Shown here: positions 1-4,933 of the stretch, piece by piece
Position numbering within the stretch: position 1 is the first letter of the stretch
How the letters are laid out: each line of letters begins with the position of its first letter
Assembly (NCBI GenBank): GCA_007116275.1
Contig: SKIU01000046.1
Span: 1 to 7,939, forward strand
Origin: a candidate division SR1 bacterium
GTDB lineage: Bacteria > Patescibacteriota > Gracilibacteria > Absconditabacterales > Absconditicoccaceae
Reading direction: 5' to 3'
Length of the DNA stretch: 7,939 nt
Translations under genes and position numbers: made by a program
The notes under the pieces: generated by a model
Told to the model about the DNA's origin: nothing
Seen by the model: only the letters and a program-made list of their open reading frames with translations
Database searches by the model: none

Positions 1-5
1 CAAAT

Positions 6-34
6 AAAAAATACTCCCACTTTTTAGTAGGAGT
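6..34 (-). terminator. Rho-independent terminator of the threonine-leader region
   Basis: On the minus strand a 9-bp stem ACTCCTACT / AGTGGGAGT (one G-U pair, loop AAAA) is followed by A and six U. It lies about 50 nt after the stop of the Thr-rich leader peptide and before whatever gene lies beyond the left edge, which is where an attenuator terminator would be. Confidence 0.75.
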
Positions 35-58
35 GTAGCAATTTTACTACAGCATACC

Positions 59-87
59 TGCCTACCGACAGGTAGGCAACCCCTACC
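59..87 (-). promoter_or_regulatory. Competing hairpins of a putative attenuator
   Basis: Reading the minus strand, GGTAGG (87-82, overlapping the leader's Trp and stop codons), TGCCTACC (78-71) and GGTAGGCA (66-59) come in series. The middle block can pair with either neighbour: 6 bp with a 5-nt loop, or 8 bp with a 4-nt loop. The third block (GTAGG) could also pair with CCTAC in the 5' arm of the terminator at 26-34, opening the terminator. A smaller hairpin (51-47 with 38-34) lies between. Mutually exclusive stems are typical of translation-coupled attenuators. The exact switching logic is my inference, and a related CCTGCC/GGCAGG palindrome occurs elsewhere in the window (1412-1430), so part of this may be a dispersed repeat. 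Confidence 0.5.
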
Positions 88-142
88 AAACAATATGGCC
101 TGTGGTGGTTGTTGTGGTTGTTGATAATGCAGAATATTTCAT
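83..142 (-). CDS. Threonine leader peptide (attenuator uORF), 19 aa
   Basis: The short frame encodes MKYSALSTTTTTTTGHIVW and stops at TAG. Seven consecutive codons (121-101) are Thr: ACA ACC ACA ACA ACC ACC ACA. This closely resembles the E. coli thrL leader, which is also short, basic at the N-terminus and Thr-rich. The frame sits 7 nt after a good -10 box, so its mRNA is probably leaderless, and it is followed by alternative hairpins and a terminator. The expected role is to sense charged tRNA-Thr: ribosome stalling on the Thr run would favour read-through into a downstream gene beyond position 1, such as thrS or a threonine biosynthesis gene. The target is not visible, so its identity is unknown. 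The coding call rests on composition and context, not homology. Confidence 0.7.
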   Translation of the reverse strand: MKYSALSTTTTTTTGHIVW

Positions 143-148
143 ACACAC

Positions 149-176
149 AATATAAGCAAAAGACCAAACGAAACAA
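149..176 (-). promoter_or_regulatory. Sigma70-type promoter of the Thr leader
   Basis: Minus strand: -35 TTGTTT (176-171), 16-bp spacer, -10 TATATT (154-149). Six bases then lead directly to the ATG at 142, so a normal start site falls on or beside the start codon, implying a leaderless message. Confidence 0.55.
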
Positions 177-200
177 GAGAAAAAACCACAAAACAAAATC

Positions 201-235
201 AAGGGTTTACAGTTTACAGTAAACTGTAAACCCTT
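201..235. repeat. Perfect 35-bp palindrome
   Basis: Arms of 17 bp (AAGGGTTTACAGTTTAC and its exact complement at 219-235) flank a single central A at 218. It lies 25 bp upstream of the -35 box of the Thr-leader promoter. It could be an operator, a cruciform/hairpin terminator for transcription entering from the right, or another dispersed palindrome. There is no U-tract long enough to prefer a terminator. Confidence 0.7.
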
Positions 236-294
236 AGCCTAAAACACAGTACAAATAAAGAAGAACAAATCACAAAAATATAATCTATAAGATC

Positions 295-416
295 GGACTT
301 TATACGATCTAGATCTATATACACAACATGAAAACTAGCATAACTAAGCAATCTGCACGGGAGGGAAGATTGTTCGTATAGATTAAAACAAAACCAAACG
401 TAAGACTATAAAGTCC
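295..416. repeat. Hairpin element, short copy (A)
   Basis: The stretch is bounded by perfect inverted ends GGACTTTATA (295-304) and TATAAAGTCC (407-416). Inside is a second inverted pair CAATCT (349-354) / AGATTG (367-372). The right part (about 363-435) is homologous to 1602-1681 of the longer copy B. It carries no reading frame. It lies 3' of the minus-strand membrane-protein gene that ends at 556, as copy B lies 3' of the WecA-like gene. Confidence 0.65.
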
Positions 417-520
417 TAGATTTTTTTGTTACTTTCGCCGTGAGCTTGTCTGCCTTTGGCAGGAGTAGCGAGGAAGTTCCCTCGGGGTATTGGATCAATG
501 CCAAAAAGTAAAAGAAATAA
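417..520. repeat. Right flank of element A with a split TTACTTT...CCAAAAAGTAA palindrome
   Basis: TAGAT(T/C)TTTTTGTTACTTT at 417-435 and GGATCAATGCCAAAAAGTAA at 492-511 are the two halves of a palindrome that is intact at 1675-1703. Here they are separated by about 55 bp that contains its own small hairpin CTGCC-TTT-GGCAG (450-462). Either this copy gained an insert or copy B lost one. No gene is visible from here to 555. Confidence 0.6.
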
Positions 521-555
521 AGAAAAAGGAGTTAATTAAGAATTAAACCACACTA

Positions 556-945
556 CTAGTTTACAAAATACACTCCATACACAAGCACCAATGTAATCAC
601 AGCCATCACAACAGCCCATATCATAGTAGCATTTTTTCCTGCCCAAATCTTCGATCTCACAGTAGTAGCCATCTGTGGAAATACAAGTAACAAGATACCT
701 TTAACCAAAGACAAATACCCCAACAATGTAACCACAATAGTCCAGTCTGCAGCCCATGTACGATAGCTACCTACGATAAGTATACCAACCAACATTGCCA
801 TCATTCCACCGACATACATCCAAAGATTGCTCTTCAAAAATTCTGTGTTTGCTTTTTCATACATCCCAGGAGCCACAAACATCCCGATAGTAACAGCAGC
901 AAAAACCGGCCAAACAATTTTGGCAATCATAACAGCATTTTCCAT
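556..945 (-). CDS. Four-helix integral membrane protein, unknown function (129 aa)
   Basis: I do not recognise the family. Four hydrophobic segments are clear at about residues 5-26, 41-60, 67-89 and 106-127, with short loops. The loop WAADW (64-68) before helix 3 and a GILLLVFPQ end of helix 3 are its most distinctive parts. The frame ends with two tandem TAG codons. I chose ATG at 945; a TTG further upstream (990) lies inside a terminator hairpin and is unlikely. A -10 box touches the ATG at 945, so ATG at 930 (residue 6, MIAKIVWP) is a real alternative start. Oddly for this window, none of its ten glycines uses UGA and none of its six tryptophans uses CGA. Transcription appears to be monocistronic, with its own promoter. 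The product would be in the cytoplasmic membrane. Confidence 0.75.
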   Translation of the reverse strand: MENAVMIAKIVWPVFAAVTIGMFVAPGMYEKANTEFLKSNLWMYVGGMMAMLVGILIVGSYRTWAADWTIVVTLLGYLSLVKGILLLVFPQMATTVRSKIWAGKNATMIWAVVMAVITLVLVYGVYFVN

Positions 946-946
946 A

Positions 947-975
947 ATTATATACGATAAAATATAAAACAACAA
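947..975 (-). promoter_or_regulatory. Sigma70-type promoter of the four-helix membrane protein
   Basis: Minus strand: -35 TTGTTG (975-970), 17-bp spacer, consensus -10 TATAAT (952-947), then T and ATG (945). The normal start site would fall just inside the codons after ATG-945. Either translation starts at the next ATG (930) with a very short leader, or transcription starts unusually close. The -35 overlaps the U-tract of the upstream terminator. Confidence 0.55.
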
Positions 976-1003
976 AAAAACCGTATACAAAAGATACGGT
1001 TTT
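974..1003 (-). terminator. Rho-independent terminator after the tRNA-Ser unit
   Basis: Minus strand stem AAAACCGTAT / ATACGGTTTT (10 bp, 7-nt loop) runs into seven consecutive U. It would end transcription coming from tRNA-Ser before the membrane-protein promoter. Confidence 0.65.
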
Positions 1004-1149
1004 AACTATGTATAATATGTGTATGTGTTTGATAGCGGATGATATGTTCCATGACAACATTAGAAGAATAAAACACTTCTCGTGTGTTGTTTTATACTTT
1101 CCTACTTTTTAGATATATCGTATTTTACACTTATTGCAAGAGAATAATT

Positions 1150-1234
1150 CGGAAGATGGGGGATTCGAACCCCCGGTACCTTGCGGTACACACCGTTTCC
1201 AACGGTGCGCGATCGACCACTCTGCCAACCTTCC
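1150..1234 (-). tRNA. tRNA-Ser(GGA)
   Basis: Minus strand 85 nt. The acceptor stem is GGAAGGT / ATCTTCC. The anticodon stem CACCG/CGGTG holds loop TTGGAAA with anticodon GGA, which reads UCC and UCU. The long class II variable arm TACC-GCAA-GGTA is typical of serine tRNAs. The T-arm is GGGGG-TTCGAAT-CCCCC. The discriminator is G (1150), as expected for Ser. CCA is not encoded. Confidence 0.95.
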
Positions 1235-1250
1235 AAAAAACCAATACCTA

Positions 1251-1278
1251 ACTATATAAAATCCCCTCTCATTTACAA
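1251..1278 (-). promoter_or_regulatory. Promoter of tRNA-Ser
   Basis: Minus strand: -35 TTGTAA (1278-1273), 16-bp spacer, -10 TATAGT (1256-1251). The start site would be about 10 nt before the tRNA 5' end at 1234. Confidence 0.5.
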
Positions 1279-1478
1279 TAAAAAATACCCTAACATATTA
1301 AAAACTTAAAGTGAAACGATGGGGAAAATGTAATGATGGACTTTACACTGTCTGAATCCAAAAAAAATAAAATCCTAGCCAATCCAATGTAAGCAATTTG
1401 TACACAAAGCGCCTGCCTACCGCAGGCAGGTTGGAAATATCTTATTAATTACAAATCAACAAAAATATTAAACAACAC
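1279..1478. other. Intergenic stretch with repeat fragments, no gene
   Basis: No plausible gene on either strand under standard or recoded reading. It contains a 26-bp partial repeat (1338-1363, GGACTTTACA...GTCTGAATC) that recurs at 1479-1504 as the left end of element B. It also contains a palindrome CCTGCC-N7-GGCAGG at 1412-1430, similar to the one in the Thr-leader region. Confidence 0.6.
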
Positions 1479-1662
1479 GGACTTTACATTTGTCTGAATC
1501 TAAAAGACTAAATGTGATAGCTATTCCCAACCAAACAATCCGACTAGGACCCCGTGCAGCACCAATTATTATAAAAAATAAATGTAATTGGTGCGGCATG
1601 GGAAGGAGGATTGTTTGTATACACAAGATGAATAACAAACTGAATAGAAGACTGTAAAGTCC
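1479..1662. repeat. Hairpin element, long copy (B)
   Basis: The outer inverted ends are GGACTTTACA (1479-1488) and TGTAAAGTCC (1653-1662). The inner stem is built of three blocks: CAAACAATCC/GGATTGTTTG (1532-1541, 1608-1617), CCCGTGC/GCATGGG (one G-U pair) and GCACCAATTA/TAATTGGTGC (1559-1568, 1585-1594). Together they form an 86-nt rod with about 27 paired bases. Compared with copy A, the outer ends differ at one position on each side in a way that keeps the pairing (TATA/TATA versus TACA/TGTA). No reading frame is evident. Confidence 0.7.
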
Positions 1663-1674
1663 TAGATCTTTTTG

Positions 1675-1703
1675 TTACTTTTTGGATCAATGCCAAAAAG
1701 TAA
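1675..1703. repeat. Palindrome TTACTTTTTGG / CCAAAAAGTAA
   Basis: Perfect 11-bp arms with a 7-nt loop (ATCAATG) directly follow element B. The same halves occur in split form after element A (429-511). A degenerate left half recurs at 1728-1750, inside the 3' end of the WecA-like gene. It lacks a U-tract, so I do not call it a terminator, although a 3'-end role for the minus-strand gene is possible. Confidence 0.65.
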
Positions 1704-1727
1704 AAGAAGTAGAGAAAAAAGAATTTT

Positions 1728-2810
1728 TTACTTTTTAGTCGGATCTATCCCACAAGGCAACTTCTTCACCCAAAACAAATACCCATTCACTCAGAAAAAA
1801 ACCAACGCCATCACCACAAATATCACAATCTTGCTCCACCTATCAGCTCATTGTAACAACATCAATATCATCATAACCAACGACCATCCTCGCACAAAAA
1901 ATCTCACCTCTCACTTACTCCAACCCAATCCCAATAACCTATAATGCAAATGCGTATAATCACCCTTGAGCGGATTTTTACGTAAGAAAAATATCCTATG
2001 TACACCCACCCATATCGCATCAAAAATAACCAACGACAATGCAACAACCAACGTCCCTATCTTCGCACCACCGACGATCGACAAATATGCTAAAGCAAAT
2101 CCAAACACCATCGTCCCCAAATCTCTCACCAATCCATACGGCTTATATTCGATGACCGTATACACCAAACTCAAAAGAAAAAACAACAACGCAATCTCCC
2201 ATACCCATTGCAAAACTAAGGCATTATCAGCACTAATAGCAGTATAATGAGGTAACACAACCAGAGAAATAAGCAGCACTATCGTCAAAAACCCGATACT
2301 CGACACACCACTCGCCTGCCCATACACACCATCAAACCAGTTGATTGCATTGATACAAAGTAAGGATCGAACTAAGAAAAATCAGACAAAAACAACAAAT
2401 GGAATAGTTATCACAACTCATTGAAACACTCGTTCATCCATTGCCAGACCTCACAACCCTATCGCAAGCACCGCAGCCAAAAGCTGAGCAAGCAATCTAA
2501 TCCATGCAGGTAAATCACGCTTACCACGAATATACAAATATTCATCAATTGCAGTCACCACAAGCAATACAGTTACTCATGCAAACAATCATTGAAACAG
2601 ATCCATCATCCACCACTGCGGGAAAAACAATGATACAACAATCACAAAAATAGCGTACAACACCAATCACTGCATAGTAGGAACGGGGTTTCTTTTTGTA
2701 ACAATATCAGCACCAGGTTTATCCAAAATCCCCAAACGAGAAAATCATCGCAATCACAATCACGCCAACAAAACAATAACTATCCCAATCCATAACCACG
2801 CCATAACCAT
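1728..2810 (-). CDS. WecA/MraY-family polyprenyl-phosphate sugar-1-phosphate transferase (360 aa)
   Basis: This family transfers a phospho-sugar (GlcNAc-P or MurNAc-pentapeptide-P) from a UDP-sugar to undecaprenyl phosphate in the membrane, the first step of peptidoglycan or surface-glycan assembly. Visible motifs are RNPVPTMQG (about 40-48), the acidic pair in AIDEYLY (D89, E90), INAINWFDGVYG (D160) and the HxH signature GDYTHLHYRLLGLG (H287, H289). About ten hydrophobic helices surround them. With UGA as Gly (12 codons) the frame runs from ATG 2810 to TAA 1728; the standard code would show only fragments. One UGA (1911) follows GWSK, and the extra C-terminal helix (WSKIVIFVVMALVFFG) lies beyond it. 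An in-frame TAG at 2820 bounds the 5' side; GTG 2816 and ATG 2804 are alternative starts. The second residue of the usual DD pair is Glu here. I cannot tell WecA-like from MraY-like substrate use; the wzx-like gene nearby favours a glycan role. Confidence 0.88.
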
Positions 2811-2863
2811 CCACACAAACTAAATCATCATTGCAACACAAACAAGAAACTGTACAATATCAC

Positions 2864-2897
2864 CGTACTTGTAACTTTCCACTTGCAACTTTCAACT
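2864..2897. repeat. ACTTGTAACTT-type repeat block upstream of the CCG tRNA
   Basis: Consecutive near-repeats acTTGTAACTTtcc-acTTGCAACTTtcaact. Related blocks lie upstream of hflX, the 151-aa gene, wzx and tsaD. Confidence 0.5.
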
Positions 2898-2901
2898 ATT
2901 T

Positions 2902-2974
2902 AAGAGGGTAGTGTCAATGGTTAGCACATCGGTCTCCGAAGCCGATAGTATAGGTTCAACTCCTATCCCTCTTG
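2902..2974 (+). tRNA. tRNA with anticodon CCG, Trp-like (reads CGG; perhaps part of the CGA/CGG=Trp recoding)
   Basis: A 73-nt cloverleaf: acceptor AAGAGGG/CCCTCTT, D-arm GTGT/GCAC, anticodon stem TCGGT/GCCGA with loop CTCCGAA (anticodon CCG), T-arm ATAGG-TTCAACT-CCTAT, discriminator G (2974), no encoded CCA. By anticodon alone it would be tRNA-Arg. However, the D-loop (CAATGGTTA) lacks the A20 that most bacterial arginine tRNAs need. The tRNA has A1-U72, G5-C68 and G73, features associated with tryptophan tRNAs, and its anticodon arm TCGGTCTCCGAAGCCGA differs from a typical tRNA-Trp arm mainly at anticodon base 36 and a paired base. Given the CGA=Trp pattern in the genes, tryptophan charging is likely but unproven. 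C34 pairs with G, so how CGA is read (modified C34 or another tRNA) is open. Position 14 is C instead of the usual A. Confidence 0.85.
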
Positions 2975-2980
2975 TATAAT

Positions 2981-3078
2981 ATCGTCATCCTGAGCGAAAT
3001 GAACGAATGTGAATGCAGTCGAAGGATCTTGGGGTTTATAAATAAGATTCTTCGTTGCACCTGCCTACCAAAGACGAT
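2981..3078. repeat. Imperfect palindromic intergenic repeat (CGTCATCCTGAGCGAA type)
   Basis: It begins CGTCATCCTGAGCGAA, a sequence of the kind found as dispersed intergenic repeats in many bacterial genomes. The segment 3014-3030 (GCAGTCGAAGGATCTT) is roughly complementary to 3044-3058 (AAGATTCTTCGTTGC), and ATCGTC (2981) matches GACGAT (3073). No gene is present between the tRNA and hflX. Confidence 0.55.
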
Positions 3079-3121
3079 CTCCTTACAAAATAACAATAGC
3101 AAAAAGTAAATAATCACAAAT

Positions 3122-3155
3122 ACTTACAGCTTGTAACTTTTAACTTGTAACTTGT
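3122..3155. repeat. ACTTGTAACTT-type repeat block upstream of hflX
   Basis: CTTACAGCTTGTAACTTTTAACTTGTAACTTGT ends only a few bases before the hflX ATG at 3161. It occupies the place where a ribosome binding site would normally be; no purine-rich site is seen. Confidence 0.55.
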
Positions 3156-3160
3156 GTTTC

Positions 3161-4279
3161 ATGAATAAAAACACCAAATACAAAGTATTTCTCGCAGATA
3201 TCGTCAATAAATCGATGGCCATAGAAACACTCGAAGATAGAATGAACGAACTCGAAAACCTCGTGGAAACATACGGTTGAGTTGTTATTTTAAAGAAATA
3301 TCAAAGAAAAGATACCCCCGATCCCAACACCTACATCGGTTCAGGAAAATTTGAAGAAATCATGGAAGAGATGAAACAATCTTGATCCAACCTGCTCATC
3401 ATCGGAAATGTCCTCAAACCCGCACAATTATACAAAATAAACGAACTCCTTCGTCCAATCAATGCTATCGCTCGAGATAGAGTAGATCTCATTCTCAAAA
3501 TATTTGGCAAACACGCACAAGAATGAGAAGCAAGTCTACAAATAGAACTCGCAGCCATCAAACACATGTGACCAAGAATCTATGGTATGGGTATGGAACT
3601 CAGTAGACAGTGATGATGATCCAAACTCGCAAGAGGACAAGGAGAAACCAACACCGAGATTATGAAAAGGCACTTGAAAGACAAGATTCTCAAAATAGAA
3701 AAAAAACTCAAAGAATACGAAAAGATGCGCAAACTCCATAGAGATTTCAGAAAGAAAAAATGACTGCCAACCGTAGGTATTGTCGGATATACCAACGCCG
3801 GTAAATCATCACTCCTCAACGCAATGACTGACAAATGAGTACTAGCAGAAAACAAACTCTTTGCAACACTAGGAACCAACGTCGGAAAAATACGAATTAT
3901 GAAAGATCCTGTCATGGGCACAGGAAAAGAAATATTACTCAATGACACTATATGATTTATCAGAGACCTACCACCCAAGCTCATCAAAGCATTTTCATCC
4001 ACGCTCGAAGATAGTATCGAAAGCGACATACTCCTCCACGTTGTCGACGCTGGAGATCCATTTATCGATGAAAGAATACAAGTCGTAAACCAAGTATTAG
4101 ATCATATCGGAGCGACACAACCTAGAATACTCGTATTCAACAAAATAGACACTATAGACAAACAAACAAGACAAAAAATAAGCAAGCGCTATAGTAATGA
4201 TGAACAACTACGAATCTCTGCAGAAACAGGAGAGTGACTAGACGATGTCAAATCCCTCATCGCAGATAGACTTGTATAA
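3161..4279 (+). CDS. hflX: HflX, ribosome-associated GTPase (372 aa)
   Basis: HflX binds the 50S subunit and splits or rescues stalled ribosomes, using GTP. The N-terminal HflX domain (about 1-165) contains IGSGKFEEI and QIELAAIKHMGPRIYGMG. The hallmark glycine-rich loop is QGGGSKLARGQGET (150-163), its three glycines 151-153 encoded by three consecutive UGA codons (3611-3619). A charged, coiled-coil-like linker follows (about 167-203). The GTPase domain has P-loop GYTNAGKSS (209-217), switch region FATLGTNVG, DTIG (D262-G265, the Gly is UGA), NKID (327-330) and SAETGEG (353-359). The 11 UGA codons would truncate it repeatedly under the standard code. CGA falls at residue 105 in a [W]DRVDLILKIF context and at 245 and 351, fitting Trp; the gene has no UGG. 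It ends in TAA. The length is normal for the family. No Shine-Dalgarno precedes the ATG. It is first of four collinear genes. Confidence 0.95.
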
Positions 4280-4303
4280 TTTTAAAAAAAAGATAAAAAC
4301 TAA

Positions 4304-4358
4304 GCAAACGCTTGCAACTTTAAGTTTATCCGCCTAGGCGGGCTTGCAGCTTTGAACT
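4304..4358. repeat. Repeat block interrupted by a CCGCCTAGGCGG palindrome
   Basis: GCTTGCAACTTTAAGTT and GGCTTGCAGCTTTGAACT, both of the ACTTGCAACTT type, flank a perfect 12-bp palindrome at 4330-4341. It fills the gap between hflX and the next gene. Confidence 0.5.
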
Positions 4359-4379
4359 AAAATTTACTTCGTAAATTTT
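4359..4379 (+). promoter_or_regulatory. AT-rich hairpin abutting the next start codon
   Basis: AAAATTTAC-TTC-GTAAATTTT forms a 9-bp stem ending 3 nt before ATG 4383. It occupies the initiation region and could tune translation or act as a weak terminator of hflX transcripts. It has too little GC and too short a U-tract to call firmly. Confidence 0.35.
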
Positions 4380-4382
4380 TCT

Positions 4383-4838
4383 ATGGAACTCAAGGTCTAC
4401 AGCAACGAAAAGCATAACAGGTCCAATGTACGATACGTTCTATTCTGACTCGTAACCGCTGGTATCCTAACATGATCTATCGTTTATCAAAACCGAGCAG
4501 GAGCCATATTACTGTTCTTTCTTCTGGGGGGATACTTCTATTTTTCAGTAAAAAATAGTGAACCAACAACGATGAAAATTATGGAACCATGATTACAAGT
4601 TGGAAGAAAAATATTTCCACGAAGTAGCTTACAATGATTTGCTTTAGAGTTTGATCCTGAAGCAGAAAAAGTACTCAATATTGTTATTGTTGGACACGAT
4701 ACTCATACTATCCACACTATCCACGATGAGCATGAAACCCTCAAACAATTTGTCGATAAACTCAGTTCCTATACACCCATGCTCGAAAAATACAAACAAA
4801 CATCACGAGAAAAACTGCTCAGAAAACTCAAAGTTTAA
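4383..4838 (+). CDS. Two-helix membrane protein with a small C-terminal cytoplasmic domain, unknown function (151 aa)
   Basis: I do not recognise a named family. Residues 18-35 (VLFGLVTAGILTG region) and 38-55 (AGAILLFFLLGGYFYF) form a hydrophobic hairpin. The following domain (about 60-125) begins MKIMEPGLQVGRKIFP and contains SLQGFALEFD and VLNIVIVGHDT. It is beta-rich in appearance and resembles small membrane-anchored domains of the bacterial PH-like type, which I offer only as a guess. The tail (130-151) is basic and helical. Four UGA codons are read as Gly. Four CGA codons lie at residues 17, 38, 80 and 142 in aromatic-looking places (V[W]YVLFG, QN[W]AGAI, FP[W]SSL, S[W]EKLL), and there is no UGG. 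It starts at ATG 4383, 103 nt after hflX, and ends in TAA. Its place before the wzx-like gene suggests an envelope role. Confidence 0.8.
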
Positions 4839-4892
4839 AAAATAGCTATTTTGATCCAGACATATGGAAGATAAACAAATCATATCAACTAA

Positions 4893-4928
4893 CAAATACT
4901 TTATACTTTTCACTTTGTACTTTTCACT
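4893..4928. repeat. Diverged repeat block upstream of the wzx-like gene
   Basis: ATACTTTATACTTTTCACTTTGTACTTTTCACT, a run of (T)ACTTTnn(T)AC units like the ACTTGTAACTT blocks but more diverged, ends 6 nt before ATG 4934. No Shine-Dalgarno is present. Confidence 0.45.
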
Positions 4929-4933
4929 CATTT

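Noticed and set aside
943..990. N-terminal extension of the 129-aa protein from a TTG at 990
   Set aside because: It would start inside the U-rich side of a terminator hairpin and upstream of the likely promoter -10 box.
1068..1095. Hairpin ATAAAACAC / GTGTTgTTTTAT as a terminator
   Set aside because: The stem has a bulge, is AT-rich and lacks a following U-tract on the minus strand; the hairpin at 974-1003 is a better terminator for the tRNA-Ser unit.
1672..1944. Plus-strand open frame of 90 codons
   Set aside because: It is the antisense shadow of the 3' end of the WecA-like gene plus the palindrome, and its product is low-complexity with no motif.
2902..2974. Plain tRNA-Arg(CCG)
   Set aside because: Not excluded, but identity positions (no A20, A1-U72, G73) and the CGA=Trp pattern in the genes make tryptophan charging the better reading.
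2864..3155. CRISPR-like array in the ACTTGTAACTT blocks
   Set aside because: Units are only about 8-11 bp, contiguous and degenerate, with no spacers and no cas genes nearby.
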